64,000 nt of DNA from Bactericera cockerelli (GCA_024516035.1 CM044955.1:16788551-16852550), one strand, 5' to 3'. Shown: positions 36,100-48,348, counted from the stretch's first letter. Notes: generated by a model not told the origin, from the sequence alone. Program-made: numbers and translations.

Positions 36100-36430
36100 A
36101 ACACTGTTTCTCTTCTTCCCTCTCACGCTTTCCCTCTCTTAGTTCTCTAGATCATTCTTCATGTAAACTTTTTGTTGGTCTTATAATTTATTTTTCCACC
36201 ATCTCCTCCTTTTTTACTCATGTCTATTTTATTTTCTTGAATACTCCCATCATCTTCTTTGTCTATCTCTCACTCCCCTTTAGACCTCTTTCATCTATCC
36301 TTGTTACATCTCTTTCATTTTTACCCTACTCTTTCCTGATCTAATCATAGCCTTTATTCTCTTTTTGCCCTCTTTTCTCTCTCTCTTTCTCTCTCTCTCT
36401 CTTTCTCTTTCTATCCCTCTCATTTCTATT
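36100..36430. repeat. Pyrimidine-rich tract
   Basis: Long C/T-rich stretch ending in (CT)n at 36375-36410. No coding meaning despite a serine/leucine-rich frame. Confidence 0.8.
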
Positions 36431-37259
36431 TTCTGTACCCTCTTTCTTCTATTTTGTACAATATTTTTTTCTATTGTCTCAGCTCAGCATATTTTCCGTT
36501 CATTTATCTCTGTTAATCCTATTCCACTCCCATGTATCCAATCATAGTCCTGGCCGTTATGTAATTGTGCTCACCATTTTTAATTTAGGTAATCTTCTGA
36601 ATGCACTATTTGTGCAATTTTTTTTATTATTTGTAAACTAAATTTAATTAATAATATTTTACAATCGATACGTTATAATGAAACACTTCTGAAATGTTCC
36701 ATGGCTATAAAATCGGAAGAACAATATTATTTTATTCCGATTTTTACTTTAAAATCAATAAAAACGAGCTTAAAATGAAGTAGAAGAAGAATTTTTCAAA
36801 TCAAATGATCAAGTCTCTAAAATCTGAAAAAATCTTTGTGAACAAGTGATACTTGAGACTTAGTAAATCTGTGTCATCCACTAAAATTATACTTTTCCAT
36901 TTACATAACCAATGGCATTTGTCTTACATCATCTTCATCCATTACAGCTTTATCATTGCAGTCGTTGATTCATTCATTTAATGACGTCCCCCTACACATT
37001 TCGCCATTAAAATGAAAGTCAGAAAGAAGAACACTTTCTTTTCTTGAAAATAATTTTTATATCTTGAATGTTTTCAAGGAGAAGGAAACAGGATCATTAT
37101 TTTGAGCTCAAGTGCTGACTTGCCGAGAGCTCGGAATGAACAATCAGGTGTTTCAGTCTGCAATCAGCACATAACTCTCTACTTGACGCAGTGATTATGA
37201 AATAATCATACTGTGTGAATGCTGTGAAAACAAAGAACAATGTGATTTAACAATAGTTG
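36431..37259. other. No feature recognised
   Basis: AT-rich spacer without repeats or coding signal I can support. Confidence 0.45.
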
Positions 37260-37447
37260 CAATCCAATATTCGCTGAGAATCGTACCAGCTATCCACATT
37301 AACCTCACCCAGCCTGGGCAGGGCCACAGAAATACCAGCTACACGTGTTTGGAAGGAACAGAAATTTCTTCGAAGTCTGCCCCAATCGGGAATCGAACTT
37401 TGAATCTCTGTACTACAGGCAGTAGTTACAACCATTATGTGGCGTAA
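37260..37447 (-). repeat. SINE family S4, body and head
   Basis: Minus strand: head end with AGTTCGATTCCCGATTGG and GGGGCAGACTTCG, then body CCTGCCCAGGCTGGGTGAGG, TAATGTGGATAGCTGGTACG. The first A-box bases are altered. A 116-codon minus-strand frame is an artefact. Confidence 0.8.
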
Positions 37448-37610
37448 TGGTTGAAATTTTCTTTCTTTGAAATCAAATTTTCTTTCGATTAATTTCGTGA
37501 AATTCTGATAGGTGAACCTTAATCCGTCAGAGATCTCAAGTACCAACTTTGGTAAAATAGCTTTTTTGGAAATAAGTATGTTAAAAAATACTTTCATTTT
37601 CCTTTATTTA

Positions 37611-37892
37611 AGATGAGCGTTTCACAACCTTTTTACTTTCCTCATTTTACTTCGCAACCATGAAACAAGAGCACTGTATGTATAATTATTATGAATAATA
37701 AGCTTGTGCTCTGTATTGTAGCTTGCCCAATTGTCCATCCCCTTCTGATAGACGAAAAGTGCTACTATACTTCCCATTACTGGGTCAACACAAGTGCATC
37801 GGAATCAACTGTAATTAAATTTAGAATACATTTTTTGTAGAACCTTTACGCATGGCAAGCGAGTGCCTAACCACTGAGCTAATCGTGTGCCA
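37611..37892 (-). repeat. SINE family S1 with internal insertion
   Basis: S1 ends at 37611 (AGATGAGCGTTTCACAAC) and the tRNA-Gly-like head at the right (GATTAGCTCAGTGGTTAGGC, CTTGCCATGCG). The body is interrupted by about 30 bp of AT-rich sequence near 37675-37705. Confidence 0.8.
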
Positions 37893-38880
37893 ATGACTTT
37901 GTTTTCATCTGATAAAAAATCCAATAATTCATACATAGGTAATTTGATACATTATAGATACTGATAAATTAATTATTTTTTCTTTAGATAGCAAATGTGA
38001 TAAAAAAAATTCCATGGATTTGGAGAAAACAAATTACCTACGCATGGAGCACTCAGCTATTATTTTTATTGCCCAAATTTTTCTTCAAGACATTTAGGAT
38101 TTAGCGAAGTCACACAGCTTTAGTTGTAGGATTTATAGCGTTAAACTTGTCTCTGTAAGTCCAGATAGGATACATCTGAACAATAATGTGCTCTTAAGTT
38201 CCAAGTCGAATCTAGCTTTACATTTCGAAACCTTTTCCAATTGTTTAATTTTTATTTTCCATTTTGTTTTTCTTCAAGTTTACTTTTTCCAAACTTTCGC
38301 TGGTCGGTATTCATGGAGTCTTCTGCTTTCGATTTTCAAAATCCTCCATATTTGTCTTACAGATCCTTTTTAATAATAGAAATCCCTATCGTTTTTTTTT
38401 TTTATATAGAAAATAGGTAATTTCAGGTAACTGGGACCCTGGAGTAATGTAGGTAACTGTCAATATTGTTGGTCAGAAACTGGAAGCATTTCCCGGCTAC
38501 AGGATGGCCAAATTTTACCTTAAACAAAGATTGTCAATAGGCATCCAAAAAGGCAATGCGGCTAGTATGCTCGGCGGCCTTCCACAAACTGGTGGACTGA
38601 CTGCAAGGAATTAATAATTTGTAAAAAAATGTTGTTAAAAAAAAATTACACTGCCAATAATTATGAACACAATACTTCCTCGTGATTGGATCATATTGTA
38701 TACACGTGGCAATTTGAGATTTTACACTAAATCACTTGTATCTCCAAAAGCTCTTAAATGATTTTTTTCAAATTTGGTTTATTATTATTATTAAACATGT
38801 TGGATCAAGTTTTATTTACAATAAAGTAGCTCCAAAGAATATTTACATAAAAATTGAAATTAATAAAACAAAACTTGATC
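37893..38880. other. No gene recognised
   Basis: AT-rich spacer. An inverted pair ATCAAGTTTT (near 38813) and AAAACTTGATC (near 38870) brackets the sequence just left of the large hairpins. Confidence 0.4.
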
Positions 38881-38937
38881 AAGGGCGGTGCTAATGCCAA
38901 CGGCATTAGCACCGCCGTTGGCATTAGCACCGCCCTT
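38881..38937. repeat. Perfect 23-bp GC-rich hairpin, nested
   Basis: 38881-38903 pairs without mismatch with 38915-38937 around an 11-nt loop. The right arm and loop are themselves repeats of GGCATTAGCACCGCC, so an alternative 13-bp hairpin (CGGTGCTAATGCC with GGCATTAGCACCG) can form. The GC content contrasts with the AT-rich flanks. Confidence 0.95.
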
Positions 38938-38970
38938 GGCATTAGCATTCTCTTCAACATGTATTACCTC

Positions 38971-39007
38971 TTTTTTTTAGGATCTACATTCTAGATCCTA
39001 AAAAAAA
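38971..39007. repeat. Perfect 16-bp hairpin starting with T8
   Basis: TTTTTTTTAGGATCTA pairs exactly with TAGATCCTAAAAAAAA around CATTC. It lies 33 bp right of the GC-rich hairpin. Confidence 0.95.
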
Positions 39008-40079
39008 ATTCTCAATCGGCAAGTCGTAGACTAGACCTTAACTAAAAATTGATAGGTATGTTATACTTTAGCACTGATTCATACACAGAGGGTAGTTATA
39101 AACTACCTATTCAGAGAAATATGAAAGAAAAACCTCCTTACTTCTACAACATGCTGTATTTTTATGGTTATAATGCAGGAATGTGTATAAATACCGAAAC
39201 TCTGCCATTCTCAAAACCTTATTCTTATTATTATTTCGAAAGTTCCTTCTTCCTGTAATTCGTTATCTTTCCTTAAGTCAGGTCCACAATGTAAATATCC
39301 ATGACATGAGGAACAGGCACAAGAAATGACCCAAACAATCTATAAATCTTGAAAAATTACTTACACGCATAGAATTACATGCATAGATAGCTTCACGAGT
39401 TGTACTGCCGGAGGGCTCAAGATCCGCTATGAAATTTCTACTAGGAAATTAGTAGTGACTTAACCCGTTCTGTATTGTTGCACTTTCTTTTATGAAGTTC
39501 CGAGGTGCAACTTGCGATTAGGTTAGCGAGAGAATTTCTACAAAACTAAAGAGAAGGAGTAACACAACAAAAAATATAATAATATGAAATTCAATTGGTT
39601 CGTAAAATAAATTGGACATATTTTAGACTGCTTTAGACTAAGTCTGTAGGTAAATTTAGAAATAAAATAGTTTCAAAGTGTAAACCCTCCCTCCGTCTTA
39701 ATAACAGTGTTAAAAAAATCGTTTTACCATTAAACATTAACATCGGTAGACCACCCCTCAAGTTCTTCCCTTATCTGTGTTGATTTTATATTATCAATTG
39801 CCCTGAGGCTCCGATAAGAAAGCCGGTCGGTAGGGACCAATAGGGTTAAAGTTGGACTTATTATTCTGCGATGATAACATACGGCTAAGTAAGGGTCATT
39901 CATAACAACAGACCAAAGTCTAGGTATAGGTACGTGCTGTTTTGAACTTGAGAAGCTCATGGGTGTACCAACTATACCAAACCGTAGAAAGTTTCCTATT
40001 TCAGGTTATCTATTAGGAATAAAGAAATTCGAAACTGAGGTTCACATTAATTTATAACGCAGAAGAAATTATCTTATTT
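39008..40079. other. No feature recognised
   Basis: AT-rich spacer. A 76-codon minus-strand frame at 39730-39960 is not recognisable. Confidence 0.4.
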
Positions 40080-40220
40080 TGTGTTAATCATAATCTTGAT
40101 GATACAATTACTCAAATTGGCATTACTAAATTTTTGCTGAACAAGGGACTCGAACCACCGACATTTGGTTGCGAGAACTCCACCTTAGCGATCCAGATAC
40201 TAAGATCAGTAAGATCGGTC
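40080..40220 (-). repeat. SINE family S3, diverged
   Basis: Minus strand: CTTAGTATCTGGATCGCTAA, GGTTCGAGTCCCTTG, then the body TTTAGTAATGCCAATTTGAG. More diverged than other S3 copies. Confidence 0.6.
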
Positions 40221-40630
40221 ATCTGATTATTCAAGGTGTCTACCAACTATGCTGGTTGCTGGTATCTAAATTGGCGAAACATCACTTTCGGCTACATTGA
40301 TTCTTTATCTGGAATAAGGTTGTGAGCCAACTCTCTATCCATTCCTGGAAAGCTCTGCTGGAAATATCAGTCATCCTTTATATTTCTGACTAATTCTCCA
40401 CAGCTGACATTAGGAAGACGAGAGGTCAGTACGCGGACTTACAGAGGTCACTGGGGTCACTATACTGAGGTCGCTGATATGTAGAACAATTTTGAGATAT
40501 CTCCACTTCGTACTGCTTTAGCCGTTCTTCATTTTCTAGCTCTGATGGAGCAGGAGAAATTTTGGTCTCTGGATTTCGGTTCGAAAAACTTTTATTCACT
40601 AACAGAAAGAGATTTCCCTAAAAAGATATT
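40221..40630. other. No feature recognised
   Basis: Spacer with balanced composition. No frame or repeat family identified. Confidence 0.4.
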
Positions 40631-40938
40631 AGAGCGCGTGATTAGCTCAGTGGCAAGGTACTCGCTTGCCATGCGGAAAGCCCCGGGTTTGATCCCCCGT
40701 GCCAACAAAAAATTGTATTCTTAATTTGGCTACAATTGTTTTTAAGAGATACCTTCCGGTGCGCTCATGATGACCCAGCACTTAATTGGGAAGTATTTTG
40801 TCACTTCTCGCCCATCAGAGGGGAGGCTTACTACGGAATTGGCACTTGGGCAGTCTACAACACAGACCACAAGTGTCTACAGTAGCTCCGATGTCATTGC
40901 TACGAAATAAAAACTGCTGTGAAATACTCATCTCTAAT
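40631..40938 (+). repeat. SINE family S1, full length
   Basis: A-box GTGATTAGCTCAGTGG, anticodon loop TTGCCAT, B-box CGGGTTTGATCCCCC, CGTGCCAACAAAAA, then body with GATACCTTCCGGTGCGCTC, CACTTCTCGCCCATCAGAGG, GGCACTTGGGCAG and 3' end GAAATACTCATCTC. This is the most complete S1 body in the window. Several other S1 copies lack the GGCACTTGGGCAG part. Confidence 0.9.
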
Positions 40939-41107
40939 AAAAATAAAAAATACTTTCTTCTTCTTCCTCTTTCACTTTGCTTTTTTCCAAACTTAGTTAG
41001 GGTTGGCACTGTTCAACCTCTTCCACATGGCGGAGGTTGGTTGGTTCTGGCACACCTACTCTAAAAAATAAATACTTACCTGACAAAAGAAAATGAGATC
41101 TTTTTTT

Positions 41108-41300
41108 TATCATCCTTGTCGTCCTTGGTGACAGAGATTATGAATTCGATTCTCGGTTTGGAAATTCTGCTATTAATAATAATAAAAAAAACACGTGAAA
41201 TTATCATTTCCAGTCCAACCCAGCCTGGGTGAGGTTAATGTTGGCAGCTGGAATAATTATTCCCAACGACTGAATAAAACCCTTGACATTAAAATAAAAG
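41108..41300 (+). repeat. SINE family S4, degraded
   Basis: GAATTCGATTCTCGG (B-box), AATAATAATAA interruption, then CCAACCCAGCCTGGGTGAGG, TAATGTTGGCAGCTGG and TTGACATTAAAATAAA. Confidence 0.75.
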
Positions 41301-42753
41301 AGATTCAATAGATTCATGGACCTAGGCTCATTCCCGAAAGCTTTCTCACTCGCATATTCCTCAAATCTCCCTCTGAACTGTGCTCTGATTGAGTTATTTG
41401 AACGAAATTTGTCAGTCAAAAGGAAGATTTTAGGATTTTGAGAGTGGAAATCCTTCCATATAATCAATCCGTGGGGGTTAAATGGTAGAAAATACTTTGA
41501 GCATTAATTTCGCTTGGTGGTTATCTTCCACTAAAGATTGTATTATTATTAGATATCTGTGTCTATCTTTCAGAAACTGTTTTATTATCAATTTATCACT
41601 AATAATTTTATTACTAATGTCTTTCGTCTTGGCATTCTGTACATTCATAGACATGCTTGACCCGAGTACATTGGGGTGATACTAAAAATATTCTCAGGTT
41701 ATTCGCTTATGATCCACCATACTATCAGATGTTTTACCACAAGCAAAACATCAAAATCTAATGGATAGATGTAGATTTGTTATTTTATTTTATTGCAGGT
41801 CAGGTTAATATACAGAAGATACCAGCAAACTAATTTACCTACTTACAAATCGTAAATATGTAATTCATATAATGTACATACCTACTCAGGAGCTAGGAAC
41901 ACCTAAGTAGGTGCTCCTATAATTATTGCTCGTAAACATTAACTTAGGAATGCTTTTTTTATGGATATTACGGAACATTGAGGTTTTTGGTCCTAAGATC
42001 GGACCTAATCGAATATTTGTGGGTCAACATTGTTGAATACATATTATCTTATCCACGGTGCTTTATTGGTTTTGGAATTGATTTTTTACAAAGTTCTCCA
42101 CATACTTCACACTTCTGAAAACCACTTACAATTTTTTATCGTATTGGAACTGATGGATATCAGAAGAACACAAAAAAACCAATCAATAGGCAAACATAAC
42201 CAGTGTGAACTTTAATTTGATTAGAATCAAATCACACCGCGTTAGAGTGTTAAAAAAAAGACTTTACGAGTTTGCTTCCTCGAGCAGTGGTGTGGTTCTG
42301 ACGAGCTGTTTTTTACTACTCGGTCAAGCTGTCGAAATTTAGGGCTAAATAAATTAATTCATTCACTACAGATAAATAATACTTTTTTAAAGTCAAGATC
42401 TCTGGAACACGGGCAGTAGTCATGATCGTTACCATCACAGTTTTGCGTTGGTGAAAATCTGTAAATGACCAAGTCTCTCATCTTGTCTCAAGAAAAGATT
42501 ACAGGATGGACCTAGTTCAGGCGTGACAAGAAATTTATTGAATTTTAAGAAATGACACAAAGTCATGTCTCGTCTTGAGTCCATTAATTAAATTCTGACA
42601 TTTTGTACTGAATTTTGATTGCAAAGTGTTGCGAAACAATGTTTCAGTCGGAGGGATTCGATTTTCACTATTATGTAATAATTATGAACAATATGATCAT
42701 TGTGGTTGCGGCGGCATGGCGTTTATAATTATTATTAGTATTATAAACGTAAG
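41301..42753. other. No gene recognised
   Basis: AT-rich spacer without assignable repeats. Confidence 0.4.
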
Positions 42754-42905
42754 CCGACCTCAGTAGCTTGATCGATAAGGCGGCGGACTTGTAACCTGGA
42801 GGTCGGTGTTACAAGTCTCGGTTTCAGAATAGTATAGTAAAGCGAGTTTGATTAGTTGTGATATCACGAAAGTGATGAACACAAATATAATAATTTTATT
42901 ATTAT
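42754..42905 (+). repeat. SINE family S3, well preserved
   Basis: CCGACCTCAGTAGCTTGATCG (A-box), GGCGGCGGACTTGTAACCTGG, GGAGGTCGGTGTTACAAGTC (damaged B-box), then TAGTAAAGCGAGTTTGATTA and TTGTGATATCACGAAAGTGA. It ends in an AT-rich ATAATAATTTTATTATTAT tail. Confidence 0.85.
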
Positions 42906-43629
42906 AAAGGTGTGGAATTGAAGGTAGATGATTAGGTTGGACTGATAATGATATTAGCAAATATCTTAATAGATGGTATGAATCTACCATAACTAAACTG
43001 TTCTAGAGTTCCTAAACTCTTATAACTTAATATTTCCTAGCTTTACTTATGTCATAACATTATTTGACCCAGTAACCCACCTAAACCAGCAACTTGCACA
43101 ACTGTCACACAGGATCCCTTGGGAACTGGTTGTTCCTGCTAAACTTTCCTACTTATCACAACTCCCGCATTAACTTTCAAACCCCATTGTGCTCAACAAG
43201 GTGCTAAAAACTAGCTTTCTCTTCACCATCATCTCGGAGGAATACAACCAGCGTTCAACTTCTTGGCACCAGATTCAAAGAGGTGTTGAGTGGTGCCCTT
43301 TCCGTGTTTTTCACAACTTTCAAACTTACTGTAGCATTTTTGCTTTCCAAACTAGTACGGAATAATGCAAGATAATGTTTCTTACATTTTTGTATAATCC
43401 AAATGAATTATTTTAGTTTAAAAAATAATTTGTGAATACTTATGTATAGAAATTGTATCTACAGGAAGTATTTTTCTATAGGTACCTACATTATTTCTAT
43501 ATAACACACCAATCCATTAAAATTAAAAAAAAAAAAAAAATACTTAAGCTATATCCATTAGAATCGTACCTACATATAGGTACATTCCATTCTAAAACAA
43601 TGAAATGAGAGGAAACTTCATTCAAACTT
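42906..43629. other. Spacer with one protein-like patch
   Basis: A 63-codon frame bounded by stops (43174-43365, +) lies in a GC-richer stretch and contains SEEYNQRSTSWHQIQRGVEW. There is no ATG early in the frame, no certain splice site, and no family that I recognise. Confidence 0.25.
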
Positions 43630-43742
43630 TTTTGGTTGTAAGGTTGAGAGGTTGTAAGTCTGTAAGGTTGTAAGTTTGTGAGGTTGTAAGGTTGTGAGGT
43701 TGTGATATTGTAAGGTTGTAAGGCTGTGAGGTTGTAAGGTAC
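43630..43742. repeat. AGGTTGTA minisatellite, degenerate
   Basis: About 13 loose copies of AGGTTGTA/AGGTTGTG with 8-10 bp spacing. The 83-codon minus-strand frame with YNLT-type repeats is an artefact. Confidence 0.9.
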
Positions 43743-44069
43743 AGCCACTATTAGTACCCCTTTCTAAATATTTCTTTTAATTTTAGAAATTTCTGTTTCT
43801 CAACCAAATCAATGTTCTCCAAGAAGCTAGAATTTTCCCTTATATATCTATTTATCCATTAGCACATTGGCTTTATACCTCCTATGTATTGTATTTTTAT
43901 TATTTATAACGCTGTAAAAAACCACTTCACTCCGCTAAAATGTAAACAATTTTTCGGAGCAGCTTTGTCTCTTGTGCAGTGACCCAATTTTAAAGTTCGA
44001 TACCATTTTTTTGTCTAATTAATAACGGGCATTAAAAGTTCCCCGTGCTGCATAAATTAATTTTGTATG

Positions 44070-44405
44070 CACTCAGGCTGCAAATGTGCCGTATACTGGG
44101 TACCAAAAGAGATAAATAGCACTCAGGCTGCAAATATGCCGTATACTGGGTACCAAAAGAGATAAAAGCACTCAGGCTGCAAATGTGCCGTATACTGGGT
44201 ACCAAAAGAAATAAATAGTACTTAGGCTGCAAATGTGCCGTATACTGGGTACCAAAAGAGATAAATAGCACTCAGGCTGCAAATGTGCCGTATATTGGGT
44301 ACCAAAAGAAATAAATATAGCACTCAGACTGCACATGTAGTGTATACTGATGGATACCAAAAGAGAGCTAAATAGCACTCAGGCTGCAAATCCGCCGTAT
44401 ACTGG
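44070..44405. repeat. 50-bp satellite, about seven units
   Basis: Unit GCACTCAGGCTGCAAATGTG followed by CCGTATACTGGGTACCAAAA and GAGATAAATA. The rightmost two units carry small insertions. The two minus-strand frames across it are artefacts. Confidence 0.95.
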
Positions 44406-44813
44406 GAATTTTCATCAACTAAGTACGTACTAAGATATCTCATTTACGATTGATAGAACCGTCAGACATTCCTTTGGATTTTGTAGGGTTTACAGGGTTC
44501 AAAATTTCGAAATTTTGTATATATCGTGTTCACCATTCAACCGTCTTTCTTATATATCGCACTGCGTTCCCTTAACAATCTCTAGAACCGAGCTTCTACA
44601 TAACATAATACAAACCTCAGACCTCAGGTCCTCAGTAGTTAGTTTGGAACGGACTCGTAACCTGGAGGTCTTCTCTTCGGTAGAAATTTGAGCATTTTAT
44701 CAATATCAAGGTTGGTTTGATAAATCATTCTTTTGAATAACAGAAATATATGTTTGATTACTTACTTTTCCTACTTATGATACCTATTAGTTATTGTCTA
44801 TTGTTTTCTACTA

Positions 44814-45578
44814 GTGGGGTAGGTGGGGGGAAGAGTACGCGCAGTATAAGAGTACGCAGGCGTAGTTTTCATAGAAGGAAGCAACGTATTTCAACAGGAA
44901 TCAGCGCGATTGAACAGATAATGATTAAGAGCTCACCAAATAAATTTTTTTGGTGTCGCGATCTAATTTATTTGAAAATTAATTTTTTTTTTAGTTTTTT
45001 TAGTTTTGTGAATTTTCTTAAAGTAGGTACCTAATTGTTTTTTCTGGTTCAGCAAATTCTAAATTTTCATAATTATAATTGTCGCTTTTTCGTTTGATAG
45101 TGGAGTTACTTTTTAAAATAAATTTAATCTATTCGAAGCGAAATGGGGTTAGAGTACGCAAAAGGTTAGAGTACGCAAAATGGGGTTAGAATAGATATTT
45201 ACTAGGTTCTTTGGATGCCTAGTTAGTTGGTGGGTCCTAAACTTCCCTGAGTCCTTCCTGAACGTGGCTGTTATCAAATTACTCACATTAACCTCACCTA
45301 CAGAAATTTTGGCCCGAAAACCAATTTTGTATGATTTTCCTATACAAAATACTGCGTATTCTTACCCCACCGCGGTGGGGTAAAAATACGCAAAAAATGA
45401 CTTTGCTAAATTAATTTTACAATTTTTACACCACAAGGTTGAATCCTACAGTAAAAAGTAAAAGGTGGATAACGAACCAGTGCATCAGGGTGCGACATTT
45501 CAGGACAATAGATCTAACCGAAAAAATTGGAAAAATCTAAATGTGTTTTTTTGCGTACTCTTCCCCCGACCTACCCTA
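44814..45578. mobile_element. D2: 0.77-kb TIR element with GAGTACGC motifs
   Basis: Ends are inverted: GTGGGGTAGGTGGGGGG followed by AAGAGTACGC at the left, and GCGTACTCTTCCCCCGACC then TACCCTA at the right. GAGTACGC (or GCGTACTC, TACGC) recurs near both ends and in the middle, including two direct copies at 45150-45180. A palindrome at 45354-45391 (TACCCCACCGCGGTGGGGTA core) resembles two termini joined head to head. The target duplication is unclear, so the superfamily is open. No transposase frame. Confidence 0.72.
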
Positions 45579-45608
45579 TAAGGACGCAGATATTTTTTTT
45601 TATATCAT

Positions 45609-45736
45609 ATTTGTGTTTATCACTCACTTTCGTGATATCACAACTACTCAAACTAGCTTTACTAAATCCACGCTGAAACTGGGACTTGAACCACCGATTT
45701 CCAGGTTACAAGTCCGCATCGCACTGAGGTCGGTCT
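45609..45736 (-). repeat. SINE family S3 copy
   Basis: Minus strand: GACCGACCTCAGTGCG, GGACTTGTAACCTGG, GGTTCAAGTCCCAGTTTC (B-box), CGTGGATTTAGTAAAGC, GTTGTGATATCACGAAAGTG. Confidence 0.85.
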
Positions 45737-46401
45737 AATATTTTAATTGAATACTTGTTGGACTTTAACAGAGCGGTATTTCAGCGAGACCCTCTTAAAA
45801 TCAGAAATTCAAACACGTTATAAAATCGCATTTTTAAAGAAATTCCTGCAAACAGGAATATCCTCCCAAAGGATATATCAGCGAGTGTAGCTTAGCTTAA
45901 GTTACAGTTTATAGAATTCTTTAGTTACAGTGTATAGAGTTTATAGTATCTCTAGCTGCAATTTGTTGTTGTTGTGTTTTTGTCATTTTTAAAGCTCTAT
46001 AGGTACTAATTGGCCTACAGTATGGAGCAGAGCAGTAATGAAAATGAAACAATCACGAATATAGAAATAAAAATGAAGTATTTTATGACAATTCAATGAC
46101 TGTTAAAAACAACTTTTATAAATAAAAAAAAATCAAGCACAATAAAGTTCATATTGTTGCAAAATTACAGTTGTAGATGAGTATGCCACTTTGTTTTGTA
46201 TTTTTCCTCTCTTCATTCAAAACAGAACATAAAATAAAACAAATCCGGCCCCTGCTCATACACGCTTAAAAAAAGCCGTAGGTAGATAAATATAACATGT
46301 GATACAGGTTGTCCATAAAGTCCTACCCCACCCCCCGTATCTCAAGAATGGCTAAAAATAATAGAAAAACGCAAAAACCGCATTGCTTAAATTTTTGGGG
46401 G
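45737..46401. other. Spacer with one solo mariner-like end
   Basis: At about 46312 GATACAGGTTGTCCATAAAG looks like a lone terminal repeat of an ACAGGGTGTCC-type (Tc1/mariner) element; I find no partner. Otherwise AT-rich. Confidence 0.35.
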
Positions 46402-46534
46402 ATCCAGTTTCAGCGAGTGAAAAAAATTGCCAACACTGCCCCGGTCAGGCTGGGCTGGTACTAGTTCCATCGAATGGAGGGTGAAAACCCCGTCTTAATA
46501 TCTCCCTTGCCTTTATCCCGTATTAGCTTATGTT

Positions 46535-46845
46535 GCTTTTGGGGTCGGCATTGTTCAACCTCATGGTTGAGGTTGGTAGGGTGGAGCACGTTTTTTTTAT
46601 GGCTGGATGCCCTTCCTAACGCCAACGATTCTCCTTGATTTAACGTCCTGGATTAGGACGGGGGTTTTACCGTCCATTCGCTGGGAATCGTACCAGCTAC
46701 CCACATTAACCTCACCCAGCCTGGGTAGGGCCGGAAATGGCAGCCTCACGTGTTTGGATGGAACAGAATTTTCTTCGAAAAGTCTGCCCCAGCCGGGAGT
46801 TGAACTCGGGAACTCTGGACTACGGGCAGTAGTCACAACCATTAA
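46535..46845 (-). repeat. SINE family S4, full length with tail
   Basis: Minus strand, in order: B-box GAGTTCAACTCCCGGCTGG, GGGGCAGACTTTTCG, CACGTGAGGCTGCCATTTCC, CCTACCCAGGCTGGGTGAGG, TAATGTGGGTAGCTGGTACG, AATGGACGGTAAAACCCCCG, GACGTTAAATCAAGGAGAAT, GTTAGGAAGGGCATCCAGCC and the CAACCTCAACCATGAGGTTG palindrome. This is the reference copy for body plus tail. A small S4 body fragment (+) precedes it at 46402-46495. Confidence 0.9.
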
Positions 46846-46992
46846 AACCCCCGTCTTAATCAGGACGTTAAATCAATTAGAATCGTTGACGATAGGAACG
46901 CTATCCAGCTGTGAAAATACCACAATCTACCAACCTCAATGGAGGTTGAACAATGCCGACCCCAAGTAGGTTTGGGAAAAGGCAAAGTGAAA
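46846..46992 (+). repeat. SINE family S4 tail, inverted partner
   Basis: Directly abuts the previous S4 copy in the opposite direction: AACCCCCGTCTTAATCAGGA, GATAGGAACGCTATCCAGC, CAACCTCAATGGAGGTTGAA, GACCCCAAGTAGG and a purine end. With the neighbour it makes a foldback of about 140 bp arms. Confidence 0.85.
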
Positions 46993-48184
46993 ATTGAATA
47001 TAACTTACATAGAATTCGTATAAGTGCCCAAATAAGCATACGACTTAGACGTCTAGGCAGGCGCATACAGGATAGACAACTCAACAGAAATAATTCCACC
47101 GCTGTTTAAAATATTGAAAAGAAAAGTTTCCTTGGTTTGAAGTCGCGGTGATACAGGGGATATTTTTTTGTATACAGGGTAGACCATTGATATAAAAATC
47201 CAAAGTTGACACTAAAACAAACAATTTTAGATCACCTCGTATAAATATAACCGCGACTAAAAACCCAATAGTATGTCTTTTTTAATATTCAATTTTGATT
47301 TTATCAACGAAAGACCAAATTAATTCTGAAGAATATATAAGTTCAGGTTAACCCTGTAGATTAATATGTATTTATAAAGTATATTTTTTATATAAATAAT
47401 TCTATTAGAACTATTGCATCATTGAAACAGTTTCAGTAGGAGAAAAAAAACTCAACTAATAATATTAATTAATTACTTATGATACAGAACAGAATTTTTT
47501 ATATTATTTTTAATCAAGGCTGGAAATGCAATAAAATGCAGAATCAAATATATCAAAAAATGCATTTGAAAACGAAATGCCTGTTTTGCGAGAGGATGGT
47601 GGAGGAAAAAGTAAATAGACGCCGTGGTAATTACAATAATGTAATCATATCGGCCTACTCTCTGCGCTGGGTAGATAAAACACTCAATATTTGTTTAACT
47701 TTGACCCTGGACCCGGGTTTTCACCATATACTCGTAGATATACATAGTTATGTAAGCGTAAATATACTATGGTAAAGTTATGTGAATAGGGAAAAGTGCC
47801 GTATGTGTTATCAACCTTCTGTTGACATTGAAAGTTTACCACATACTATTATTTACATTTTTTAATACTGAAGTAACAGAAAATTACCTATATTTTTTAA
47901 TGTCAATACAAAATGAATTGGTATAGATAATATATTATTATACATACCTACTTATGAAAACAAATTATGCAAAGCTAAGCCAGCTAAATGTAAGTAACCA
48001 ACTTTTACGATTATAAAATTCATCTTTGTACCTGTCATAATTTTACTCTTCTTGTCTCTACGTTTAAACAAGCTGAGATCTAAGAGAGATAATGAAAATT
48101 AAATGAATGAGAATCGCCCCAAATTAAATCGATTGAAAATTTTCCAAAAAAGTTGATAACTTGTGTAAAATATTATTATTAGTT
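46993..48184. other. No gene recognised
   Basis: AT-rich spacer. GATACAGGGGAT and TATACAGGGTAGACC at 47150-47190 resemble isolated mariner-type ends. A 98-codon frame at 47479 is not recognisable. Confidence 0.35.
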
Positions 48185-48348
48185 AACTACCAGGCGAGGT
48201 TAATGCAGCATTTTCTACCACTAAACCCTCAGAGTCTTATTATTATGTGGTCAAACACTCAAAATTATGAGGAAAAAATGTTGCATTATAGGTGGGATTC
48301 AAACCAACGGACTGAACGGATCCCTAAATTACCTGGGTAATCAGATTC

